Shown: positions 1 through 6,717 of the stretch, one piece after another
Layout: every line of letters starts with the position of its first letter
Numbering within the stretch: the first letter of the stretch is position 1
From: Lachnospiraceae bacterium
Lineage (GTDB): Bacteria > Bacillota_A > Clostridia > Lachnospirales > Lachnospiraceae
Reading direction: 5' to 3'
Assembly: GCA_024690425.1 (NCBI GenBank)
Contig: JAILCT010000217.1
Span: 1 to 12,059, forward strand
Length of the DNA: 12,059 nt
Made by a program: the position numbers and the translations under genes
The notes under the pieces: model-generated
What the model was told of the DNA's origin: nothing
Database searches by the model: none
Seen by the model: the letters and a program-made list of their open reading frames with translations, nothing else

Positions 1-69
1 TGTTGTTTCAGCACCCCAAGCAGCCGCACCATCCGCATCAGAACCCCTTGGAAAACCATCATCGTCTAT

Positions 70-663
70 CTAACTGGTTGATGGCTGTGGAGCAGGTTGT
101 GGTTCTGGTGCAGGTGTTGGTTGTACTGTTGGCTGTTCTGAAGGTTGTGGCTGTACTGTTGGCTTATTATTTTCACCACCGTTGCCACCACCAGTAGGCT
201 TACCATTATCACCGTTATCGCCATTACCATTTCCACCATCATTAGGCTTACTCTCTGATATATCCTTACCCGTCTGTTGGGCTACTACTCTTTCTTTATC
301 ATAAGACGGGTCCTTGTCTTTACAGCGAGCACAAACCCCATTAACATAGTCATGGCCTAACTTATCAATACTTTCCGTATATTTGTTACCACATTTTTTA
401 CATGTGAAAGTCTTTATACCATCCTCTGTACATGTTGGCTCTGTATCTGTCTCTAGGTATTCATGGCCAGTAGGTTCTATGCTTTCTGTGTATTCATCGC
501 CGCACCAACATTCGTATGTAGTGTGCCCGCCCAATATACAAGTTGGGTCTGTACTATCCACTACTTTGTACGAATGAGGATGAAATTTATAAACACTCAA
601 CCCCGCCAATATTACTGCGGTGGCACTTATTCCTAATATTTTCAACACTTTCTGATATGCCAT
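70..663 (-). CDS. Membrane-anchored protein with Cys-rich repeats and Pro/Gln-rich tail
   Basis: I cannot name this 197-residue protein. A hydrophobic segment at about residues 8-24 looks like an uncleaved signal anchor or signal peptide, so the rest is probably outside the membrane. Two tandem 37-residue units follow (about 30-66 and 67-103), each of the pattern H-x-Y, PTC, G, Y/F-x-C, C-G-x-x-Y-T-E-S-I, G. A third, partial unit (104-114) ends C-A-R-C. The paired cysteines (C52/C54, C88/C91, C111/C114) could bind metal or form disulfides. From memory, such repeats occur in surface proteins of Firmicutes. Residues about 140-166 are Gly/Asn/Asp-rich and 167-197 Pro/Gln-rich, a wall- or matrix-spanning style of linker. 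The ATG has a good AAGGAG site (669-674) five bases upstream. It lies 37 bp after the preceding gene, so the two are probably co-transcribed. The TAG stop is followed by an open frame to the window edge, so the gene may originally have been longer. Confidence 0.7.
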   Translation of the reverse strand: MAYQKVLKILGISATAVILAGLSVYKFHPHSYKVVDSTDPTCILGGHTTYECWCGDEYTESIEPTGHEYLETDTEPTCTEDGIKTFTCKKCGNKYTESIDKLGHDYVNGVCARCKDKDPSYDKERVVAQQTGKDISESKPNDGGNGNGDNGDNGKPTGGGNGGENNKPTVQPQPSEQPTVQPTPAPEPQPAPQPSTS

Positions 664-700
664 AGGAACTCCTTATTAGATTCATTGACATATTTATATT

Positions 701-1297
701 TTATTCCCCTTCCCATGTAATTTCAATAGGCCCTCTTTCCCTTTTTGTATCCAAATTCTTTTGATTATAAGCATTTCTTTGTCGGCAACGCCAATTATTA
801 TTCATTTCTTCACCCCTTGGCGTGCGTGCTAGATATACTGATAAACATGAATCATCTAAAGTAATAGCCGATATATTATCAGATACTCTATTATTTCCAA
901 TTCGATGTAAATAATGTTGTACTATTGATATTACTTTTTTATCAATATAATCATATAACTCAAGTCCTGATACATCATTTTTTGTTCGAGCAAACTTGAA
1001 TGAGTATTGGAATATATCATTATTATAAGTGTGATTAGACAAATACATGCCATCAATAGTACTTTCAAGTTCCTTAAACTCCTTTTCCACTTCTCCAGGG
1101 CAAAAGCAACCATTAACATCATACCCTATACCTGTTGGATAATAGGATTCCACCGATGGGTGGAGTGATTTAAGCCATTCATACACAGCAATAGCAACCA
1201 CTCCAACCGTACTTATGAATGTTGTTCCTCTGTATTCGGATACAATTGATATAATTACAATAAAGAGTATCAGTAAAATAATAATAAGACACATCAT
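701..1297 (-). CDS. Hypothetical membrane protein of a putative integrated element
   Basis: I do not recognise this 198-residue protein. The frame can be opened at a TTG (1303), but the AGGAGG ribosome site at 1306-1311 is only 2 bases from it. That site is 8 bases from the ATG at 1297, which I chose. The N-terminus is a very hydrophobic Ile/Leu-rich helix (about 1-18), and a second possible helix lies at about 25-42. A soluble domain follows with Cys-x-Cys (GCFCPGE), a central Tyr/Asp-rich part and a basic Arg/Asn-rich region near the end, closing with EITWEGE. No catalytic motif is evident. It is the first gene after tRNA-Gln in the direction of transcription and is followed at 37 bp by the Cys-repeat protein. 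The strongly AT-rich coding sequence is unlike the glycan and two-component genes to the right, which fits acquired DNA. Confidence 0.65.
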   Translation of the reverse strand: MMCLIIILLILFIVIISIVSEYRGTTFISTVGVVAIAVYEWLKSLHPSVESYYPTGIGYDVNGCFCPGEVEKEFKELESTIDGMYLSNHTYNNDIFQYSFKFARTKNDVSGLELYDYIDKKVISIVQHYLHRIGNNRVSDNISAITLDDSCLSVYLARTPRGEEMNNNWRCRQRNAYNQKNLDTKRERGPIEITWEGE

Positions 1298-1418
1298 AAT
1301 CAAGTCCTCCTTTATCTTGTTCTAATATATATAAATCTATCTAAATTATTAAGAACACAACATGAATAAACATAAAAAAATCTAAAGTATTGTTCTCTGC
1401 CTGAAGATTTTACATAAC

Positions 1419-1458
1419 AAAACCCCCAAATCATTAATATAATAACGACTTGAGGGTT
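1419..1458 (-). terminator. Strong hairpin, probable intrinsic terminator
   Basis: Arms at 1447-1458 and 1421-1432 pair over 12 bp with two G-U wobbles when read on the minus strand, and a few more A-T pairs are possible in the loop. TTTTG follows the stem. There is no gene directly upstream for it to serve, because the tRNA already has its own terminator. It may insulate the element genes from tRNA read-through or be left over from a lost gene. Confidence 0.55.
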
Positions 1459-1490
1459 CATATTTTGAGTTTTATGCTTACCTTTCTTGT

Positions 1491-1510
1491 GTGTGACTTT
1501 ACGTGTGACT
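1491..1510. repeat. Tandem GTGTGACT direct repeats, 12-bp period
   Basis: GTGTGACT occurs at 1491-1498 and again at 1503-1510. Short direct repeats at helical-turn spacing close to a tRNA 3' end resemble the arm-type sites bound by tyrosine integrases. This function is inferred from position only; no integrase gene lies inside the window. Confidence 0.4.
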
Positions 1511-1570
1511 ATCTCCTATATACCATCTTCCATTCACTTTACCATATAACCAATTTTTTTCTGAAAATGC

Positions 1571-1604
1571 CGAAAAACAAAGACTCTTACTGATTCAGTA
1601 AGAG
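1571..1604 (-). terminator. Intrinsic terminator of tRNA-Gln
   Basis: A perfect 10-bp inverted repeat (1584-1593 and 1595-1604, CTCTTACTGA/TCAGTAAGAG) around one central base is followed on the minus strand by TCTTTGTTTTTCG. It begins 10 bases past the tRNA discriminator, so it should end the tRNA transcript. Confidence 0.8.
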
Positions 1605-1613
1605 CCTTTATCG

Positions 1614-1685
1614 CAGCGCTACCAGGATTCGAACCTGGAAATGACGGAGTCAGAGTCCGTTGCCTTACCGTTTGGCGATAGCGCT
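1614..1685 (-). tRNA. tRNA-Gln (anticodon CUG)
   Basis: Read on the minus strand, the sequence folds into a complete cloverleaf. It has a 7-bp acceptor stem AGCGCTA/TAGCGCT, a D stem GCC/GGC, an anticodon stem ACGGA/TCCGT with loop CTCTGAC, and a T arm CCAGG-TTCGAAT-CCTGG. The anticodon CUG reads CAG, and the discriminator base is G as expected for glutamine tRNAs. The genome does not encode the CCA tail, since CGA follows the discriminator. In Firmicutes this tRNA is normally charged with Glu and then amidated. It has its own promoter and terminator, and its 3' half is a plausible attachment site for the AT-rich element on the left. Confidence 0.95.
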
Positions 1686-1714
1686 ATTTATCGATTTCTT
1701 AACCGACTTTGATG

Positions 1715-1743
1715 ATTATACATCATCATCCCTCCTAATTCAA
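1715..1743 (-). promoter_or_regulatory. Sigma-A promoter of tRNA-Gln
   Basis: TTGAAT (1743-1738) and a perfect TATAAT (1720-1715) are separated by exactly 17 bp on the minus strand. The -10 ends 29 bases before the tRNA 5' end, giving a leader of about 22 bases to be processed by RNase P. Confidence 0.8.
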
Positions 1744-1770
1744 GTATTATTTATCATATATTGCAAATTA

Positions 1771-4002
1771 TTATTCCTTACCGGCTTTATCTCCCGTTTC
1801 CCCGGCCGTCCGATACGTTATCCTGCCCGATCTGAATGCCCTGTATGCAAGAAATCCTATGTTATAGGCAAACCAGACAAGGCATGCGGCAAGTGAGAAG
1901 AAAAACAGCAGGGTATATCTCCTCCTTACAACAAACGAAAGGTGAAGTTCCTGAGGGGAGTCTGATTTTGTAAGGTATACCCTTACCCTGTTTTTCTCAC
2001 CCTTCTCAACCCTTAAGGGAATTCCGTTTTGATCGCATGCAGCATACCCACCATAATAAAACAGCGGGAATTCCATGTACTGGCCCTCATCACTTGCCGT
2101 ATAGGTACAGTCGATGTGGGTATTTATCTTGGAATAAGAATAGGCAGTAACCTTATCATAGTCGGAAAATTCACCCGTATCGGTTTCATACCATTCCGTC
2201 ATAGTCCCACCCGGCAGGTAATCTTCCATAAGCGTGTTTATTTCTCCTGCCACAGGGTCATCAAAGAGCTTCTCCGACCTGTAGAAGATATAATAGTTCG
2301 CTATGATTCCAAGCCCCAGGAGTCCGACAATGGAATACATTACAGCTTTACGGTGTTTCTTTCTTGAATCCATGCTTGAGCAGACAGCCTCAGCTGCAGC
2401 AAAAGCCACCGACAGCACACTTATAAAATGAAATCGCATGGGGTATTGCATCATTGATAAAAATGTGTCTATGATATGCACTCTTTTAAACAGGATCCAT
2501 GGAAAGACCGGAAGAGACATGATAAGAGAAATGAAACCCGTAAATAACATGCCCTTGCCGAACCTTGATATATGAACCGTCTTTCTTAATGCGATAAATG
2601 AGATAAGGATAACGAGAATTGCGATCACATTTATGACTTCCCGTACCGGTTCAACCGGAAAACGGTAAAAGTCAGTCCACTGAAGTGCAGCCCTGTTCCA
2701 GTCAGTAAAATAGTACCCGGCAAATGGTGCCAGTACACCTATTGTAAGGATGATAAAAGCAGCCGCTGCCTTTAGGAGCGCTGTAAAAACATCCTTATCA
2801 AACAGATGCTTAATATGGAAAAGAATATATATGATCATCGCAAGCGCTGCCAGTGCAAAACCCATTACATGCGAGCATGCCATTCCCCACAGGCCTACGG
2901 CGATATACTTCCACCTAAAGCCTCCCCTGTCCATGGTCTCGTGCAGTCCGACCAGGAGAAATGGCAGGAAGATCAGCGCTGTACCCATCCCGGCTCCTGC
3001 TCCGAGGCCCATCATCACATACAATCTGAATGGTTCCACAAGGTAAAAGACCGCTGCTACCATTCCCCACCTGAGAGAGGTAAAGTACCTCTCCCCGCAG
3101 ACAAGAGCCGCTATGGCAGTTGCTATGTTTACAAGGATCATGTAAATATTGTAGGCCGTCGGTACGGTAACATTGCACAGACGCAGAAGCGCAGGTATAT
3201 AAAGAAACAATCCGGGCTGCAGGGCTACCAGTTCCCCATACTGGTTGGCATAATTGGGCCCTATGATCACCGGCCACTGTCCGTCTCTTATACCGCAGGC
3301 GATCGCTTCTATCCTTTTCATGTGTGCCTGGGTATCCACCTCATAATACGAACCCCTGATGCAGAAGGGGATACTTACCGCAACCATCGCGATAAGGAAC
3401 AACCCGATATATGAAAATCCGATCCTTGACAGACGGAGCTTATTAAACTCAAGTATCACAACTATCAGTGCGGTCGCAATAACCGCGGCAATACCTATGA
3501 CCGCATAAAAATCATTATAGATATATTTATCAGAAACGATCCTTATACTCCTTATTTCAAATATACCTTCACCCTGCTGGTAAAACTTAATACGTCCCTT
3601 ATCGGTTCCAACAGTGAGTATAAGATGCTTGTTAGTTATTATCCTTTCCTCGCCGTATGTAGCAGGCATATCTATATTGAACATGCAGTCATTATTACCC
3701 TGTACTGCAGCATATCCCGGTGCAGAAGCCGTATAAACTATTTCCGTAAGATATGTTCCGGCCGGCAGGATAAAGGGCTTGGTCGTAAATATGTAATCAT
3801 CCGAAGCTTCTTTGGATCTTATTACCCCGTCTTCATAAACAGCTGTCTTTAGCTCAATATCATTCCTGTCAAAGGTTATTTCATCTGTTCTGTCCTGAAG
3901 CTTTAAACACAAGGTGCATACACAAACAAAAATCAGGCATACAGTAAGTATGCCCAATATTTTTGCTTTATTGCTCAGTTTTCCGTATTCTCTTTCTTTC
4001 AT
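1771..4002 (-). CDS. PTPS-related (GT-C-like) polytopic membrane protein
   Basis: This is a 743-residue integral membrane protein. A first helix (about 13-33) precedes an extracytoplasmic, beta-rich domain (about 34-160). About ten further helices follow from residue 163, then a second outside domain (about 580-690), a last helix and a basic cytoplasmic tail. The segment around D223 and H227 (EVDTQAHMKRI), followed by RDGQWPVIIGPNYA and PGLFLYIPALLRL, matches my memory of the PTPS_related membrane family (PF10131). That family has a GT-C-like layout in which an acidic residue after helix 1 is catalytic in true lipid-linked-sugar glycosyltransferases. The acceptor and sugar are unknown; a role in surface polysaccharide or lipid glycosylation is an inference. 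The ATG has a modest GAGG site 6 bases upstream. The gene follows the histidine kinase at 67 bp and has its own possible extended -10 promoter. No clear terminator follows. Confidence 0.8.
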   Translation of the reverse strand: MKEREYGKLSNKAKILGILTVCLIFVCVCTLCLKLQDRTDEITFDRNDIELKTAVYEDGVIRSKEASDDYIFTTKPFILPAGTYLTEIVYTASAPGYAAVQGNNDCMFNIDMPATYGEERIITNKHLILTVGTDKGRIKFYQQGEGIFEIRSIRIVSDKYIYNDFYAVIGIAAVIATALIVVILEFNKLRLSRIGFSYIGLFLIAMVAVSIPFCIRGSYYEVDTQAHMKRIEAIACGIRDGQWPVIIGPNYANQYGELVALQPGLFLYIPALLRLCNVTVPTAYNIYMILVNIATAIAALVCGERYFTSLRWGMVAAVFYLVEPFRLYVMMGLGAGAGMGTALIFLPFLLVGLHETMDRGGFRWKYIAVGLWGMACSHVMGFALAALAMIIYILFHIKHLFDKDVFTALLKAAAAFIILTIGVLAPFAGYYFTDWNRAALQWTDFYRFPVEPVREVINVIAILVILISFIALRKTVHISRFGKGMLFTGFISLIMSLPVFPWILFKRVHIIDTFLSMMQYPMRFHFISVLSVAFAAAEAVCSSMDSRKKHRKAVMYSIVGLLGLGIIANYYIFYRSEKLFDDPVAGEINTLMEDYLPGGTMTEWYETDTGEFSDYDKVTAYSYSKINTHIDCTYTASDEGQYMEFPLFYYGGYAACDQNGIPLRVEKGEKNRVRVYLTKSDSPQELHLSFVVRRRYTLLFFFSLAACLVWFAYNIGFLAYRAFRSGRITYRTAGETGDKAGKE

Positions 4003-4036
4003 CTACAGCCTCAGACAGTAAATATCTACAAGCTGT

Positions 4037-4045
4037 ATTATATCA
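4037..4045 (-). promoter_or_regulatory. Extended -10 promoter candidate for the PTPS-related gene
   Basis: TGATATAAT on the minus strand is a perfect extended -10 element, lying between the kinase stop and the next gene. The -35 region is poor (ATGGAT at 17 bp). Transcription would start near 4030 and give a leader of about 28 bases. The gene could therefore be expressed separately from, or in addition to, the two-component operon. Confidence 0.4.
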
Positions 4046-4069
4046 CTTCGATACAAAAAATCCATCGGT

Positions 4070-5341
4070 TTACAAAACAATGCTTATCCTGGTTCCAAGG
4101 CCTGTAACTGAAGTGATATCAAAATGCCCTTTATGCTTATCGACTATCCACTTGGCTATGGACAGCCCAAGACCTGTTCCCTGAGTGTTCCTGGCTTCAT
4201 CAGCCCTGTAGAAGCGTTCAAACATATGCTCCATATCGTTCTCGGCCATACCTATTCCCGAATCCTGAACCCTTAAATAAGGGTGTCCGTCATCCGTCCT
4301 TCCAACCGAAAGTATTATCTCATCCCCGCTGTTTGTGTACTTCGCCGCATTGTCGATCAGGATCCTCACTGCCTGCTTGAGCATACCTTCATCAGCCTGT
4401 ATGATGATATCCTCTTCTGAACCCTTAAACCTGTAGGGATGATCCTCATCTATCATAAGTGACTCCTCATATGTTTCCTGCATAAGGGAGTTAAGTGACG
4501 TCTCCTTAAGCTCAAGCACAGTCTTACCCGAATCACCGCGCGCCAGGAACAGAAGCTGCTCAACCAGGTGCTTCATATGCTCCGACTCATGTGATATGGC
4601 AGTGATCGATTCCTCCAGGACCTTCTCGTCATCCTTGCCCCAGCGCTTGAGCATATTTGCATAGCCCTCTATTACCGCAATGGGTGTTCTTAATTCATGA
4701 GAAGCATCGTTAACGAATCTTGCCTGCTGCCTGTAGCTCTCACGCATCCTTGTGAGAAGATTATTCATTGCCGCTTCAACACCTTTAAGATCAGAATTGT
4801 TGAAGCTCAGCTTATCATCCTCACCAGGTTCTATATTGTCAAGGGCATCCTCTATCACCCTGTATTTATCCTCATCAGCGAAAGTCATCCGGGACAGTTC
4901 ATCAGCTCTTAATGCCATCTCATTTATCGGGCGCAGGATCTTGCTTATCTTCCTGTTCTCAAACGGGTAGCTGATAAGAAGTCCTATAAGCTGTACGATA
5001 AGTATTGCCATGAGCGCAATGATCATATATCTGTAGAAAAGTCCCATAGACCCCTTGGCATACATATCATAGAATAACTCCCTGATCTCTTCATTGTTAA
5101 GCTTACCATCCGTGGCCTTACTCCATTTTTCGACATATCTTGACACAAAAGAATCACCATAGCTCATATATGCATTGGAGATCACAAATATTATGTGCAT
5201 TATCACAGCTATAAGTACATCTTCCCAGAAAATGCGTCTTAATTTTTCCTTAACCCACAGGCCGTGGATCTTGCGTCTTATCGACGACATCCCCTCTTCC
5301 TGCAGGTAACGGTCATTCCGATTTGATGACATATCCGACAC
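4070..5341 (-). CDS. Membrane sensor histidine kinase
   Basis: This is a two-component sensor that autophosphorylates and passes the phosphate to the adjacent regulator. Numbering is from the longest frame (423 residues). TM1 lies at about 40-58, a short outside loop at about 59-103, TM2 at about 104-125 and a HAMP-like linker at about 126-200. The dimerisation/H-box is N-D-A-S-H-E-L-R-T-P with phospho-acceptor H215. The HATPase domain has an N-box (N331, NAAKYT), G1 (DSGIGM, from D360), an F-box (MFERFYRAD) and G2 (GTGLGLS). All catalytic motifs are intact. The small outside loop of about 45 residues suggests sensing at or in the membrane. The start is uncertain: GTG at 5341 has no ribosome site. 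ATG at 5332 has GGGGTG six bases upstream, and ATG at 5290 has AGGA and follows the regulator's stop by 22 bases. The first two starts overlap the regulator gene and imply translational coupling. Confidence 0.93.
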   Translation of the reverse strand: MSDMSSNRNDRYLQEEGMSSIRRKIHGLWVKEKLRRIFWEDVLIAVIMHIIFVISNAYMSYGDSFVSRYVEKWSKATDGKLNNEEIRELFYDMYAKGSMGLFYRYMIIALMAILIVQLIGLLISYPFENRKISKILRPINEMALRADELSRMTFADEDKYRVIEDALDNIEPGEDDKLSFNNSDLKGVEAAMNNLLTRMRESYRQQARFVNDASHELRTPIAVIEGYANMLKRWGKDDEKVLEESITAISHESEHMKHLVEQLLFLARGDSGKTVLELKETSLNSLMQETYEESLMIDEDHPYRFKGSEEDIIIQADEGMLKQAVRILIDNAAKYTNSGDEIILSVGRTDDGHPYLRVQDSGIGMAENDMEHMFERFYRADEARNTQGTGLGLSIAKWIVDKHKGHFDITSVTGLGTRISIVL

Positions 5342-6053
5342 CCCGTACCGTCTGGATCATCTTGATCCCAAATACTTCGTCAATTTTGGAGCGCAGGAAA
5401 CGAATGTATACATCCACAACATTCGTTTCACCTATATAATCATATCCGCACACTTTTTCAAGCAGGGTATCCCTGCTCATTACGATATCCTTATTGGCAA
5501 GCAAGGTCTCCAGCATCAGGAATTCCCTGTTGGTGAGTGTTATCTCATGCCCGTCATAGGTGACCATATGTTTCTTCTCGTCAAGGACGAGCTTATCCCA
5601 GGTATAAACACCTTCTTCTGCCTGTACTTCTCCGGCGGCAGACGATCCGGCGGCACCTTCCCCTGCCCTGTCCTGGTTATGATAGAGCTTAAGGGCAACC
5701 CGGATCCTCGCAAGCAGCTCTTCTATTGCGAAGGGCTTGGTTATATAATCAACCGCCCCCGCATCAAGACCGGATACCTTATCCATAACCGCATCCCTTG
5801 CCGTAAGAAGAATAACCGGGACATCACCTGCCGATGTCCCTTCATTCTTGATCCTTCTGAGTACTTCCAGTCCGTTAAGCTCCGGAAGCATGATATCAAG
5901 CAGAATAAGATCGAACTTCTCCTCCGTTGCCATATTAAGGGCGCTGCGTCCGTCAAAGGCCTTGCTGACCTCATAGCCCTCATGAACAAGCTCCAGTTCT
6001 ATAAATCTTGCCAGTTTTTCTTCGTCTTCGACTACTAAAATGCGCGTACTCAA
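5313..6053 (-). CDS. OmpR/PhoB-family response regulator
   Basis: This 246-residue DNA-binding regulator is partnered with the downstream kinase. The receiver domain (1-115) shows the acidic pair E9/D10, phospho-acceptor D53 (LILLDIMLP), switch T84 and invariant K106 (ITKPF). A linker of about 25 residues rich in Ala, Gly and Glu (about 120-146) leads to a winged-helix effector. That effector ends with the typical R-x-L-R-x-K-I and V-R-G-V-G-Y segments. A small oddity is DAGAVDY at 97-103, where most relatives have DAGADDY. The start is TTG, supported by a good ribosome site. The gene follows DUF4342 at 24 bp and overlaps the longest kinase frame by 29 bp, so the three form one operon. A direct target site cannot be proven; repeats upstream of the DUF4342 gene are candidates for autoregulation. 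Confidence 0.95.
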   Translation of the reverse strand: MSTRILVVEDEEKLARFIELELVHEGYEVSKAFDGRSALNMATEEKFDLILLDIMLPELNGLEVLRRIKNEGTSAGDVPVILLTARDAVMDKVSGLDAGAVDYITKPFAIEELLARIRVALKLYHNQDRAGEGAAGSSAAGEVQAEEGVYTWDKLVLDEKKHMVTYDGHEITLTNREFLMLETLLANKDIVMSRDTLLEKVCGYDYIGETNVVDVYIRFLRSKIDEVFGIKMIQTVRGVGYVIKSE

Positions 6054-6059
6054 TTTCTG

Positions 6060-6065
6060 CTCCTT
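6060..6065 (-). promoter_or_regulatory. Ribosome binding site fixing a TTG start
   Basis: AAGGAG on the minus strand stands 6 bases before TTG at 6053. No in-frame ATG precedes the conserved receiver start (ILVVEDE), so TTG initiation is well supported. Confidence 0.8.
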
Positions 6066-6077
6066 GTTCCTTAATGA

Positions 6078-6614
6078 TTATAACTTTTCAACTTCATCCT
6101 TAACCTTCTCTACGACATCCCCTGCCATGTCAAATGCATTGTTGACAACGCTCAGATCATCGGGGCCGGCGATCTCATACCTGCATTCGAAGAAGAGACC
6201 TACGATAAGTACAACACCTACCGTCCAGAAGGAAACCAGCAGAGCCAGTAAGAGTACCCAAACGGGCAGGGTAACGATCTTCTCATCCTTACGCTCAACG
6301 ATGAACTTGTTGACTCTTATCTTGATCCAGATAAGATGGCATAAGTACTTGATCTTCTGTCCCAGTGTTCTCTCACTCTTCTTGTTCTTCTTATCTTCCT
6401 TCTCAACCGTATTCCTTACATCAACCAGGTCTGTCTGTCCCTCATAAGTCGTTGACCTGCTGGTCTGCTCATCTGCGGATATTTTGCCCTGACCCTCAAG
6501 ATAGATCATTGCATCCAGAAGATCTCCCTCCGACTTATCAAGTGCTTCCTTAGCCTCTTCGTAAGAAATATTTGCTCTCTGCCTTAACTTTTCAACCTTT
6601 TCGAATTCTTCCAT
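6078..6614 (-). CDS. DUF4342 protein: UBA-like domain plus membrane segment
   Basis: This 178-residue protein starts MEEFEKVEKL. I recognise the DUF4342 (PF14242) pattern, which is a family of unknown function. The N-terminal three-helix UBA-like module (about 1-48) includes ISYEEAKEALDKSEGDLLDA and YLEGQGK. A charged linker follows (about 50-85), then a basic amphipathic stretch and the segment KIVTLPVWVLLLALLVSFWT, which spans the membrane once or as a hairpin. The soluble tail carries CRYEIAGPDDL and an acidic amphipathic helix. The frame extends upstream to 6692, but that part is not family-like. The ATG at 6614 has GAGAGGG about 7 bases upstream and was chosen. The gene is first in an operon with the response regulator (24 bp) and kinase, so it may be an accessory or target of that signalling pair. 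That role is inferred from context only. Confidence 0.85.
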   Translation of the reverse strand: MEEFEKVEKLRQRANISYEEAKEALDKSEGDLLDAMIYLEGQGKISADEQTSRSTTYEGQTDLVDVRNTVEKEDKKNKKSERTLGQKIKYLCHLIWIKIRVNKFIVERKDEKIVTLPVWVLLLALLVSFWTVGVVLIVGLFFECRYEIAGPDDLSVVNNAFDMAGDVVEKVKDEVEKL

Positions 6615-6664
6615 TTTATTTCCCTCTCTTTTCTCAATCATCGTTTTATGTTTCAGATTTCCGT

Positions 6665-6682
6665 GACCCGGTCCCCGGGATC
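6665..6682 (-). other. GC-rich hairpin in the DUF4342 leader
   Basis: GATCCCGG and CCGGGTC pair across a three-base loop (8 bp including one wobble) in an otherwise AT-rich leader, about 50 bases before the DUF4342 start. No U-run follows, so it is not a standard terminator. It could protect the mRNA or affect translation. Confidence 0.35.
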
Positions 6683-6717
6683 GACCTCTCACGTCCTCCT
6701 GACAGTATCCACTATAT

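Larger units (their letters stand above)
1304..1613. other. AT-rich gap between tRNA-Gln and the element genes
   Basis: This stretch has no supportable protein gene. It holds, from right to left, the terminator of the tRNA, a pair of GTGTGACT direct repeats, a second strong hairpin of terminator type, and the leader of the 701-1297 gene with an AGGAGG site. Candidate -10 sequences (TATATT-like) exist upstream of that gene, but none has a convincing -35 partner. The position, just 3' of a tRNA, suits an integration junction. Confidence 0.5.

Noticed and set aside
3..197. Plus-strand open frame at the left edge
   Set aside because: It is antisense to the Pro/Gln-rich tail of the minus-strand gene, whose repetitive codons keep the opposite frame open; no ribosome site is seen.
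1298..1303. TTG start for the 701-1297 gene
   Set aside because: Only 2 bases from AGGAGG; the ATG two codons later has the right 8-base spacing.
1499..1594. Minus-strand open frame ending NWLYGKVNGRWYIGDSHT before TAA
   Set aside because: The ending looks protein-like and is followed by a terminator-type hairpin, but there is no start codon and the frame runs through the tRNA terminator. It may be a gene remnant; I could not support it.
1692..1733. Short minus-strand frame after GGAGG-like bases (starting ATG ATG ATG TAT) ahead of tRNA-Gln
   Set aside because: Its first bases are the spacer and -10 of the tRNA promoter and it ends after 13 codons; the apparent ribosome site is most simply promoter spacer sequence.
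2806..3414. Long plus-strand open frame (202 codons) within the PTPS-related gene
   Set aside because: It is opposite a clear membrane-protein gene, has low-complexity, unfolded-looking content and no ribosome site; a shadow of the real gene.
6615..6692. Upstream extension of the DUF4342 frame
   Set aside because: The extra 26 residues contain the GC-rich hairpin, are unlike the family, and the ATG at 6614 has its own ribosome site.
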